A DNA stretch of 8,058 bases from assembly GCA_002353225.1 (NCBI GenBank), contig DEJF01000047.1, positions 99,311 through 107,368 on the forward strand, in the 5' to 3' direction. Position 1 is the stretch's first letter; each line of letters opens with the position of its first letter. Origin of the DNA: Prevotella sp. UBA2755. Lineage in GTDB: Bacteria; Bacteroidota; Bacteroidia; Bacteroidales; Bacteroidaceae. This document shows positions 1-5,996 of this stretch, in pieces. A program made the translations under genes and the position numbers. The notes beneath the pieces were generated by a model, which did not search any database, was not told the DNA's origin, and saw only the letters and a program-made list of their open reading frames with translations.

Positions 1-795
1 CCCGACGAGGGACGTATCGTAATAGGAGAGACTGTCCGCTTCGGTTATTTCTCGCAGGAGGGCTTGCAGTTTGATGAAAACCAGAAGGTGATAGATATCA
101 TCACGGCAATAGCCGACTATGTGGACTTGGGGAGCGGCAAGAAACTCTCTGCATCCCAGTTGTTGCAGTATTTCCTCTTCACCCCAGAACAACAATATAA
201 TTATGTATATAAGTTGAGTGGGGGAGAGCGCCGTAAACTCTATCTCTGTACGGTACTGATGAGGAATCCGAACTTCCTGGTACTTGACGAGCCGACGAAC
301 GACTTGGATATCGTGACCTTGCAGATATTGGAGGAATACCTGCAAGACTTCCCGGGGTGTGTCATCGTGGTGAGTCACGACCGCTACTTTATGGATAAGG
401 TAGTCGACCACCTGCTGGTGTTCAAAGGACAGGGGGAGGTGCAGGACTTCCCTGGCAACTATACGCAATATCGGGAATGGCAGGGATTGGAGGATGCAAG
501 GGAAACTAAGGAAACTAGGAGTACTAGTAATACTAGGGACATTAGTAATCCTAGGGAGTCCCACCGCCATGACGACCGTCGTCGGTTGTCTTATAAGGAG
601 AAACGGGAGTTCGAGCAGTTAGAGCGAGAGATTACTGCCTTGGAGGAAGAACAGCGACAGTTGGAGGAACAATTATGTAGTGGTACTCTGAGTGTGGAGG
701 AACTGACGGAGAAAAGCAAACGCCTGCCCCTCCTTAAAGAGGAACTGGACGAGAAAAGCCTACGTTGGCTGGAACTGTCGGAGATAGAAGGGTGA
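1..795 (+). CDS. uup: ABC-F family ATPase, Uup-type (5' end outside window)
   Basis: The reading frame is open from base 1, so this is the C-terminal 264 residues of a longer gene (ABC-F proteins usually exceed 600 residues). Visible in the second nucleotide-binding domain are the signature LSGGE (nt 214-228), the Walker B stretch LVLDEP with D-loop NDLD (about 277-309) and the H-loop SHD (373-381). No membrane segments are seen, as expected for ABC-F proteins, which act in the cytoplasm on ribosomes or nucleic acid. After the ATPase comes a polar, low-complexity linker (about 484-580), then a highly charged heptad-like coiled coil (about 580-790), the C-terminal domain typical of Uup. Uup is linked to ribosome function and to tolerance of transposon excision and branched DNA; that role is taken from the family. 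The stop codon TGA is also the first three bases of the octamer repeat leading to recR. The Uup name rests on architecture only; another ABC-F subfamily is possible. Confidence 0.88.
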   Translation, partial: PDEGRIVIGETVRFGYFSQEGLQFDENQKVIDIITAIADYVDLGSGKKLSASQLLQYFLFTPEQQYNYVYKLSGGERRKLYLCTVLMRNPNFLVLDEPTNDLDIVTLQILEEYLQDFPGCVIVVSHDRYFMDKVVDHLLVFKGQGEVQDFPGNYTQYREWQGLEDARETKETRSTSNTRDISNPRESHRHDDRRRLSYKEKREFEQLEREITALEEEQRQLEEQLCSGTLSVEELTEKSKRLPLLKEELDEKSLRWLELSEIEG

Positions 796-860
796 AGAAT
801 TGAAGGATTGAAGAATTGAAGGATTGAAAAATTGAAGGATTGAAAAATTGAAAAATTGAA
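793..860 (+). repeat. Tandem octamer repeat TGAARRAT, 8.5 copies
   Basis: Eight consecutive 8-bp units of the form TGAARRAT, plus a final TGAA, run without interruption. Units vary only at the two purine positions (GA, GG or AA). The array begins with the stop codon of the ABC-F gene and ends at the base before the recR ATG, so it makes up the whole intergenic spacer. Because 8 is not a multiple of 3, TGA stops occur in all three forward frames. The A-rich last units form the recR leader. It is too short and spacerless to be a CRISPR array. Confidence 0.95.
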
Positions 861-1475
861 ATGATACAACAATATCCATCACAACTGCTGGAGAAGGCGG
901 TGCAGGAGTTCTCTAAACTGCCGGGTATCGGTCGGAAGACAGCCTTACGACTGGTCTTGTACCAGTTGCGGCAAGACCCTGAGGACGTGCAGTCTTTTGT
1001 GGAGGCGATTGCCAAGATGAAACAGAAGGTACATTATTGCCGGCGTTGTCATAACATCAGTGACTCAGACCTCTGTCCGATATGTGCTGACAGTCGTCGT
1101 GATGCCTCCACTATCTGTGTGGTGGAGAATATCCAGGATGTGCTCGCCGTGGAGAATACGCAGCAGTACACTGGACTATACCATGTGTTAGGTGGTGTCA
1201 TCTCACCGATGGACGGGATAGGACCAGCCGACTTGGAAATCGACTCGTTGGTGGAGAGGGTCGCTCATGAGGATATCAAGGAAGTGATACTCGCCCTTAG
1301 TTCTACGATGGAAGGCGATACCACTAATTTCTATATCTTCCGTAAACTGGGCTCCTCTGATGTGAAACTGAGTATCATAGCACGAGGCATCCCTGTGGGC
1401 GACGAACTGGAATATGCCGATGAGGTAACGTTAGGGCGGTCGATTCTTAATCGCATGCCTTTTGATGGTAAATAA
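861..1475 (+). CDS. recR: Recombination mediator protein RecR
   Basis: A 204-residue protein, the usual RecR length. RecR acts with RecO (and RecF in some lineages) to load RecA onto SSB-coated gaps in RecF-pathway repair. In order: a helix-hairpin-helix region with LPGIGRKTA (residues 20-28); a four-cysteine zinc motif at C60, C63, C72 and C75; and a Toprim domain from about residue 85 with ICVVE near its start. The strongly conserved stretch YHVLGGVISPMDGIGP and the C-terminal RGIPVGDELEYADEVTL segment (about 174-190) confirm the family. The ATG at 861 directly follows the octamer repeat, and the leader is A-rich with no Shine-Dalgarno sequence. The next gene starts 8 nt after its stop. Nothing appears truncated or altered. 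Confidence 0.97.
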   Translation: MIQQYPSQLLEKAVQEFSKLPGIGRKTALRLVLYQLRQDPEDVQSFVEAIAKMKQKVHYCRRCHNISDSDLCPICADSRRDASTICVVENIQDVLAVENTQQYTGLYHVLGGVISPMDGIGPADLEIDSLVERVAHEDIKEVILALSSTMEGDTTNFYIFRKLGSSDVKLSIIARGIPVGDELEYADEVTLGRSILNRMPFDGK

Positions 1476-1483
1476 AGAAAGAA

Positions 1484-1954
1484 ATGATGAGACAGACACG
1501 TAATATATTAATGGGAGTGTTCGTGGGTGCTTTGACGTTCACGGCATTGATTGTTCTCCTTTTTGAGACAGGACTCTTAGAGCAGGGGATGGCAACAGGA
1601 AACTCACAGGCGGAGTTTGTTATTACTATTGCCATGGAGTTACTGACACTTGCGCAGATATGGCTTGCTTTGAGACTGTTTAAGATTAAGCAGATACGAC
1701 AGGAATTGATGAACAGGAAAGAGTTTGCCTTACGGAAGTGGGGCATCGTCAGACTGGAATTACTTGACATCCCATTGGTGGCAAACGCCCTCTTCTATGA
1801 GATGTTCATGAATACCACCTTTGGCTATATGGCTATCATATTGTTGATTTGTCAACCGTTTGTCTATCCGTCAATGGCTCGTTGTGAGGCTGAGGTATCA
1901 CAAGAAAACGCTAATGAACATGAAGAAGATAACAATCGTCATAGTCAGTTATAA
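1484..1954 (+). CDS. Small multi-pass membrane protein, function unknown
   Basis: A 156-residue protein I cannot assign to a named family. The N-terminus is short and basic, then come hydrophobic segments at about residues 8-28 and 44-66, and a more broken hydrophobic region at about 92-130 that probably holds two further helices. That gives about four membrane segments, so it is most likely in the inner membrane. The final 25 residues are very acidic and polar (QENANEHEEDNN) and probably cytoplasmic. It starts 8 nt after recR with an A-rich leader (AAAGAAAGAAATG); the second ATG at 1487 is an equally good start. Its last 35 nt or so overlap the start of the glycosyltransferase in another frame, which suggests translational coupling. 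Lying between recR and a glycosyltransferase, it may serve the envelope side of this operon, but nothing in the sequence shows what it does. Confidence 0.8.
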   Translation: MMRQTRNILMGVFVGALTFTALIVLLFETGLLEQGMATGNSQAEFVITIAMELLTLAQIWLALRLFKIKQIRQELMNRKEFALRKWGIVRLELLDIPLVANALFYEMFMNTTFGYMAIILLICQPFVYPSMARCEAEVSQENANEHEEDNNRHSQL

Positions 1955-2795
1955 TGTCCGTAACTATCTTGTGGACTGTCTTGATAGTGTCCGTAAGGCA
2001 TTAGAGGGAATTGACGGTGAGGTGTTTGTTGTCGATAACTGCTCGAAAGATGACTCCGTCAGTTATGTGATGGCACATTACCCTGATGTCCACCTTATTG
2101 CCAATCAGGAGAATGTCGGTTTTGCCCGTGCTAATAATCAGGCTATCCGTCAGTCTGAGTCGGAATATGTATTGCTATTAAACCCAGATACGGTTGTCTT
2201 CGAAAATACCATTCGCTCTTGCATCTCTTTTATGGATTCCCATCCGGAAGCGGGAGGGGCAGGGGTGCGCATGCTGACTCATGAAGGTAAGCCTGCTCCA
2301 GAGTCACGTCGAGCCATCCCGACACCTTGGGTCGCCATGCTTAAGATGTTAGGCTTTACAAAACGTTACTATATGAGTAAGTTGCCTTGGGACGAACCAT
2401 GTCAGATAGAGGTCGTCAGTGGAGCCTTCTGTCTGTTGCGGCGCAAAGCACTTGACGAGATTGGTCTTTTGGACGAAGACTATTTTATGTATGGAGAGGA
2501 TATAGACTTGTCATATCGTATGCTACATGGTGGCTGGCAGAACTGGTATCTGCCCTATGACATTATTCACTATAAAGGAGGATCGACCAAGAAATCGTCA
2601 TTCCGTTATGTCCATGTGTTCTATCAGGCAATGCTCATATTCTTCCGTAAGCATTACAAACACCTGAGTTTTTTCTTCTCGTTGCCTATACAGACTGCTA
2701 TTTATTTCCGCGCATCGATTGCCCTGCTACAGATGATGGGCAGACAATTACACCGATTCATTAATCCGCATAAAGATTATTATGGGAAAAATTAG
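1920..2795 (+). CDS. Family 2 glycosyltransferase (rhamnosyltransferase-like)
   Basis: A 291-residue enzyme with a GT-A fold pattern. The first strand is ITIVIVSYN, followed by the nucleotide-binding VVDN (residues 37-40), then NVGFARANN and LLLNPDTV (the DxD-equivalent metal/nucleotide site is NPD, 88-90). Next are VSGAF (166-170) and the acceptor-side motif YGEDIDL (191-197), which carries the likely catalytic acid pair. This order is typical of WbbL-type enzymes that add sugars to surface polysaccharide at the inner membrane face. The donor and acceptor cannot be read from sequence. Residues about 248-273 are hydrophobic and could anchor it to the membrane. I chose the ATG at 1920 because it places the first beta strand directly after MKK; ATG 1914 would add two residues. 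The frame is open further upstream to a TTG at 1860, but that would deepen the overlap with the membrane protein. It overlaps the next gene by 14 nt. Confidence 0.92.
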   Translation: MKKITIVIVSYNVRNYLVDCLDSVRKALEGIDGEVFVVDNCSKDDSVSYVMAHYPDVHLIANQENVGFARANNQAIRQSESEYVLLLNPDTVVFENTIRSCISFMDSHPEAGGAGVRMLTHEGKPAPESRRAIPTPWVAMLKMLGFTKRYYMSKLPWDEPCQIEVVSGAFCLLRRKALDEIGLLDEDYFMYGEDIDLSYRMLHGGWQNWYLPYDIIHYKGGSTKKSSFRYVHVFYQAMLIFFRKHYKHLSFFFSLPIQTAIYFRASIALLQMMGRQLHRFINPHKDYYGKN

Positions 2796-3285
2796 ACTCA
2801 GAGCCATAGAGCCAGAAGACTTAGACTTGCTTTATACGATAGAGAATGACGTGTCGCTATGGGATGTCGGTACTACGAATGTGCCATATTCCCGTTATAC
2901 GCTACACGACTATATCGCTCATGCTAATGATGATATCTATAGCGATCGGCAGGTGCGCCTGATTGTCGAGAATATGGATGGACAGGTTGTGGGGATTGCC
3001 GATGTGGTGAACTTTGACCCTCAGCACCTGCGTGCCGAACTGGGCATCGTTATTCTGTCAGAGTATCGCCATTTGGGTTATGCCACTGCCGCTATCGAGG
3101 ATTTGCTGCGTTACTCCTTGCGAGTGCTCCATCTTCATCAGGTCTTTGTGATTGTTGATGATCAGAACGAAATTGCCAAAAATCTATTTAACAAGTTGGC
3201 TTTCAAGGAGTCAGGGAGATTGAACCAATGGCTTAGTGATGGACACACTTATCATGATGCCATTTTAATGCAAAGGTTTTTATAA
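2782..3285 (+). CDS. GNAT-family N-acetyltransferase
   Basis: A 167-residue protein with the layout of RimJ/RimL/SpeG-like acetyltransferases. It begins with IRLRAIEPEDLDLLY and ends with a complete acetyl-CoA-binding core. The pyrophosphate loop is seen as YRHLGYATAAI (residues 95-105, the R/Q-x-x-G-x-A/G pattern). The typical helix after it ends near residue 118, and the N-E-x-A-x-x-L-F-x-K-L-x-F block (129-141) closes the fold. These enzymes transfer acetyl groups from acetyl-CoA to an amine such as a protein N-terminus, polyamine or amino sugar. The acceptor is not evident here. The start overlaps the glycosyltransferase end by 14 nt, which points to coupled translation, and makes an amino-sugar or surface-glycan acceptor conceivable but unproven. 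It is the last gene of the recR operon; no hairpin terminator follows before the tRNA promoter. Confidence 0.9.
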   Translation: MGKIRLRAIEPEDLDLLYTIENDVSLWDVGTTNVPYSRYTLHDYIAHANDDIYSDRQVRLIVENMDGQVVGIADVVNFDPQHLRAELGIVILSEYRHLGYATAAIEDLLRYSLRVLHLHQVFVIVDDQNEIAKNLFNKLAFKESGRLNQWLSDGHTYHDAILMQRFL

Positions 3286-3303
3286 ATTTTAACACAAATA
3301 GTT

Positions 3304-3333
3304 TTGCAGTATAAGAATTTCTGCCTACCTTTG
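3304..3333 (+). promoter_or_regulatory. Bacteroidota-type promoter for tRNA-Asp
   Basis: A TTG at 3304-3306 (in TTTTG) lies 19 nt before TACCTTTG at 3326-3333, matching the Bacteroidota primary sigma pattern. The tRNA 5' end is 20 nt after the -7 element. The block from 3326 on is identical over 17 nt to the rpsF promoter at 7298. Confidence 0.85.
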
Positions 3334-3352
3334 CACCCGCAAAACAGAAACT

Positions 3353-3426
3353 GGTGCGTTAGTTCAGTAGGTTAGAATGCCTGCCTGTCACGCAGGAGGT
3401 CACGAGTTCGAGTCTCGTACGCACCG
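3353..3426 (+). tRNA. tRNA-Asp, anticodon GTC
   Basis: A 74-nt cloverleaf can be folded by eye with perfect stems. The acceptor is GGTGCGT (3353-3359) with ACGCACC (3419-3425), followed by discriminator G at 3426. The D stem is GTTC/GAAT. The anticodon stem is CCTGC/GCAGG (3380-3384 and 3392-3396), with anticodon GTC at 3387-3389. The T stem is ACGAG/CTCGT around loop TTCGAGT. Anticodon GTC and discriminator G agree with aspartate. The 3' CCA is not encoded: CAA follows the discriminator, so CCA must be added by the nucleotidyltransferase. Confidence 0.97.
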
Positions 3427-3427
3427 C

Positions 3428-3466
3428 AAAAGCTCATTGAATCACGATTCAGTGAGCTTTTTGTTT
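3428..3466 (+). terminator. Intrinsic terminator after tRNA-Asp
   Basis: A hairpin with a stem of about 14-15 bp (3428-3442 with 3447-3461, one G-T pair) and loop CACG (3443-3446) is followed by a T-rich tail (TTTTTGTTT, 3458-3466). It begins two bases after the tRNA, as expected for a strong transcript end. The A/T-rich base of the stem would also let it work, more weakly, on the opposite strand. Confidence 0.85.
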
Positions 3467-3484
3467 AACTAACCATTTTGTGAG

Positions 3485-4159
3485 ATGAGAAAAGTCGCTT
3501 TATTTACAGTTGTCGTCATTGCTTGCATCGCCGTGCAGGCACAGTCCAAACGTGGTATCTCTATCCTGGGTGATTCCTACAGCACCTTTAAGGGGTATGT
3601 GGTTCCTGACACGAACTATGTGTGGTATCCGCAGGAGAAGGCTGAGAATAATGATGTTCAGGACGTGCGCCAGTTGTGGTGGCACCAAATGATCCGCGAG
3701 CATGGCTACCGCCTTTGCCAGAACAACTCGTTCTCTGGCGCTACCATCTGTCATACGGGTTATAAAGGGGACGACTACAGCGACCGTTCTTTCTGTACTC
3801 GTCTGAGGTATCTGGGCTCTCCTGATGTCATCTTGGTATTCGGGGGTACGAATGATAGCTGGGCGAAATCTCCCATCGGGGATTTCCAGTATGGCAACTG
3901 GCAGAAGAGCGACCTCTATCATTTCCGTCCTGCTATGGCGTATCTTCTCGCCAACCTGCAGAACTATTACCCGGGTACGGAGGTGTATGTCATTATCAAT
4001 ACGGAACTGTCGGAGGAGGTGACTTCCTCCATGAAGACCATCTGCGATCATTATAACGTGAAGTATATCCAGTTGGTGGATATTGAGAAGCAATGGGGAC
4101 ATCCCTCACAGAAAGGTATGAAGGCTATCGCCGACCAGGTGGCTGCTGCCCTTCCATAA
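3485..4159 (+). CDS. Secreted SGNH/GDSL-type hydrolase
   Basis: A 224-residue exported protein. Residues 1-20 form a signal peptide with likely cleavage after VQA (before QSKRG). The SGNH blocks are visible in order: block I ILGDSYS with nucleophile S31, block II SFSGAT with G85, block III GGTND with N123, and block V GHPSQKGM with H206. These four residues are the catalytic and oxyanion set of esterases and acetylhydrolases; in gut Bacteroidota such proteins often deacetylate glycans. The substrate here is not evident. The usual Asp three residues before the catalytic His is Gln (Q203); the nearest Asp is D199, so the enzyme may rely on a Ser-His dyad. Length is normal for a single SGNH domain. 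The ATG is 18 nt after the tRNA terminator, and I find no clear promoter in that gap. Confidence 0.88.
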   Translation: MRKVALFTVVVIACIAVQAQSKRGISILGDSYSTFKGYVVPDTNYVWYPQEKAENNDVQDVRQLWWHQMIREHGYRLCQNNSFSGATICHTGYKGDDYSDRSFCTRLRYLGSPDVILVFGGTNDSWAKSPIGDFQYGNWQKSDLYHFRPAMAYLLANLQNYYPGTEVYVIINTELSEEVTSSMKTICDHYNVKYIQLVDIEKQWGHPSQKGMKAIADQVAAALP

Positions 4160-4179
4160 GACAATACTTATAGGACTTC

Positions 4180-4730
4180 CTATTCCACTATCTTCTTCAC
4201 CTTCTTCAGCAAAGCCTTGGAGGGAGTGACAGGACCATCGAAGGGGACGAGATACCAGCGGACGGTCCATGTCAGTGACTTACCAGGTTGCAGTTCCGTA
4301 TAGGCACCCTGGCTTTCCAGTTCGATATATGTCTTTCCGCGATTCACATACACCTGGATCTCTGCTTCGGCGGGGGCAGGCTGCGTAGCGTCCAGGTCTT
4401 GGAACTTCTTTACTAACAACAGTCCGTTATTATAGTAGGCAAGCCATCCCTTGCCGTCGGCATTGACCTTACGGTTCGCGTTGGTGACATCCGTCTGATA
4501 CCATACGCCACCATACTCAGCCTTGAAATTCATTAATCCTGCAGGCGTAATCTTGTTGACATCGGCATCGAAGAAAATCAGTCCGTTATCGTTTTGCACA
4601 CGTGTGATCTCCCACGGAGCCACCTTGCGTCACTTGCCTGGATGGTGTACTTGGCGTCACCCTTGTCCTGGCTCCATGCCCCCTGCGCTATTGACAGCAG
4701 GGTCATGGTAAAAATAACAATTCTTTTCAT
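4180..4730 (-). pseudogene. Broken exported protein gene, DUF4380-like
   Basis: On the minus strand an ATG at 4730 opens a signal peptide (MKRIVIFTMTLLSIAQGAWS) followed by QDKGDAKYTIQASDAR. That frame then runs into out-of-frame sequence and stops about 20 residues later. From about 4629 a different frame carries a well-formed domain: VAPWEITRV, GLIFFDADVN, GLLLVKKF, then YIELESQGAY and LTWTVRWYLVPFD, ending at TAG 4182-4180. The two frames meet at about 4623-4632, and one extra base there would join them. The C-terminal part resembles, from memory, the second half of DUF4380-type beta-sandwich proteins. Those have about 100 or more residues between the signal peptide and the APWE motif that are absent here, so an out-of-frame internal deletion explains both oddities. 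The C-terminal 147 residues could still be made from a GTG at 4623, but without a signal peptide. It follows the 4766-5641 gene by 35 nt and probably shares its transcript. Confidence 0.65.
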
Positions 4731-4765
4731 CGTCACACTTATTTTATTTTTGTCTCATGTGCTGA

Positions 4766-5641
4766 TTACTTGCCGAGACTTATTACCTTAAGTTGCTGTC
4801 CTGCGCCAATGGCGGCCTTTATCTCTTTGCCACCGCTCTGCACCTTGCAGCGACTGATGTCGTCGCCCTCCACAGCCTCGACTTTCAGTTTCCCGATTTG
4901 TGATTTTGCCTCACGACCGGCGATAGACTTCACTTCATAGACGCCCATATGCAAGCCTACGAAAGCACCTTCGCTGCTCCCGAGGTCAATATATACCTCT
5001 TTCTGCTTGTCCTTCTTGGTAGCACCACCTTCTATGATGTTGGCACGTAGCGGACAGTAATTGTTGAGCCAGACAGTGATGCGGCTTGAGAGTCCATTGA
5101 GTGCATCCTGGATGGCCTTATCGGAAGTTGAATAAGATGAACCCGACATTCCCTGACCTTTAAACGAGGGATTTGCCATAATCTCACCCGTCTTGGCATC
5201 CTTCAGCGTAAGTATCACCTCAGCCACGCCCGTATATGTGGTGGATACCTGTGTCTTGTCATCCTTGTCCTTCCATGAGCGACCGCTTGAATTCGCTATT
5301 ATATTGGTGATAATCGCATCGACCACGAGATTGCCTTCCTCCACGACATCGTCCAACTTTAACAATCCGTCGTTGTATCTGAAGCGGTAGGCACCAGAAA
5401 GTCCCTTGATGATAGCACTCTTAACATCATCTTCATACTTGGTAGCCTGCACAGAGGTCTGTCCAGTCAGTACGCCACCGAGAATTTTGCCCACGGCATC
5501 ACCCGCCGACATTTTCTCGTTGTGGTGGGCATACTGTACGTTGTTCAACGTAATTCTATACGTCCTGTTCCTGTCCGTCTGAGCGCTGACACTCAGTGCA
5601 GCGAAACAAACAAATGCTGCGAGTAAAAAAATCTTTCTCAT
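4766..5641 (-). CDS. Exported protein, CsgG/LpoB-like with FlgT-C-like end
   Basis: A 291-residue protein with a clear signal peptide (residues 1-20, likely cleavage SVSA before QTDRN) and no lipobox cysteine, so probably a soluble periplasmic or surface protein. The N-terminal part (about 27-195) has the alternating strand-helix pattern of CsgG/LpoB-type domains: a first strand YRITLNNVQ, a helix with YEDDVKSAIIKGLS, then VVDAIITNI, AEVILTLKDAKTGEI and a final helix AIQDALNGLSSRI. The C-terminal part (about 214-288) looks like a small beta barrel of the FlgT-C type: IDLGSSEGAFVGLHMGVYEV, then IGKLKVEAVEGDDIS, then IGAGQQLKVI. No flagellar genes are nearby and Bacteroidales are normally non-flagellate, so this is a structural comparison, not a role. 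The ATG at 5641 is the only start that gives a complete signal peptide. It is first in a two-gene minus-strand unit. The family assignment is by pattern and is moderately sure. Confidence 0.78.
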   Translation of the reverse strand: MRKIFLLAAFVCFAALSVSAQTDRNRTYRITLNNVQYAHHNEKMSAGDAVGKILGGVLTGQTSVQATKYEDDVKSAIIKGLSGAYRFRYNDGLLKLDDVVEEGNLVVDAIITNIIANSSGRSWKDKDDKTQVSTTYTGVAEVILTLKDAKTGEIMANPSFKGQGMSGSSYSTSDKAIQDALNGLSSRITVWLNNYCPLRANIIEGGATKKDKQKEVYIDLGSSEGAFVGLHMGVYEVKSIAGREAKSQIGKLKVEAVEGDDISRCKVQSGGKEIKAAIGAGQQLKVISLGK

Positions 5642-5731
5642 AATCCTTGATGTTTTTATTGTTATACATTGAATTTCACATTCATATTTCTGTACTATTA
5701 AGAAATACCATTCTCGTTCAGTTTCTCGCTA

Positions 5732-5762
5732 CAAAGTTAATTCTTTTTTTGCGAAAAAGGAA
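5732..5762 (-). promoter_or_regulatory. Probable promoter for the 4766-5641 unit
   Basis: Read on the minus strand, TAACTTTG (5739-5732) matches the TAnnTTTG -7 element. The -33 position holds TTC rather than TTG, 20 nt upstream in a T-rich stretch, so it is weaker than the other promoters in the window. It would give a leader of about 85 nt before the ATG at 5641. Confidence 0.55.
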
Positions 5763-5818
5763 TTGATTGACATTTTTTTAGGTCTTCTTTTTATAGCAAA
5801 GCATTACAGATTACTATT

Positions 5819-5852
5819 CCAGTCATTGGAAAGGGGGGATTCCAGATACTGG
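5819..5852. repeat. Imperfect inverted repeat around a G-run
   Basis: The arms CCAGTCATTGGAA (5819-5831) and TTCCAGATACTGG (5840-5852) pair at both ends (CCAGT/ACTGG and TGGAA/TTCCA), with three central mismatches, around AGGGGGGA. It lies 83 bp upstream of the 5935 TTG element. It could be a dimeric regulator site, but no matching regulator is in the window and the arms are imperfect. Confidence 0.4.
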
Positions 5853-5934
5853 AGTGAGGTGTTCCGTGCAGAATGCTTGAAGTGAGTACTTCAGAGTATA
5901 AGTCATGATCAATTTATTTTTTGTTGTATATTTT

Positions 5935-5964
5935 TTGTTCATTCAGAGAAAAAATGTATCTTTG
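5935..5964 (+). promoter_or_regulatory. Bacteroidota-type promoter for the 5997-6991 gene pair
   Basis: A TTG (5935-5937, at the end of a T-run) stands 19 nt before TATCTTTG (5957-5964), followed by CACTAAAA where transcription should begin. This predicts a short A-rich leader of about 25 nt before the ATG at 5997, with no Shine-Dalgarno sequence. Confidence 0.85.
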
Positions 5965-5996
5965 CACTAAAATTAAATCTAAAACCTAAAAAAGAA

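Larger units (their letters stand above)
5642..5996. other. Divergent intergenic regulatory region, 355 bp
   Basis: No convincing gene is present on either strand. The region contains one promoter facing each direction (around 5732-5762 minus and 5935-5964 plus) and, between them, an imperfect inverted repeat around a six-G run (5819-5852) and a small hairpin (TGAAGT/ACTTCA, 5878-5893). The rest is AT-rich leader sequence. Confidence 0.7.

Noticed and set aside
793..860. CRISPR array
   Set aside because: Units are 8 bp, directly adjacent, with no spacers and no cas genes.
591..1015. Two open frames on the minus strand across the octamer repeat, coding Phe/Asn/Ser-rich peptides
   Set aside because: Their composition is produced by reading the repeat backwards, and they overlap well-supported uup and recR.
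1860..1919. Upstream TTG start extending the glycosyltransferase by 20 residues
   Set aside because: The added residues precede the first beta strand, are not family-like, and would overlap the membrane protein gene further.
3353..3466. tRNA-Asp as an attachment site for an integrated element
   Set aside because: No second copy of the tRNA 3' end and no integrase or other mobile gene is present in the window.
3500..4102. A 200-codon minus-strand open frame within the SGNH gene
   Set aside because: It lies antisense to a gene with clear signal peptide and catalytic blocks; no recognisable domain, promoter or leader was seen for it.
4170..4183. Short palindrome ATAGGA-CT-TCCTAT between convergent genes as a terminator
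   Set aside because: The loop is only two bases, the stem is short and AT-rich, and there is no T-run on either side.
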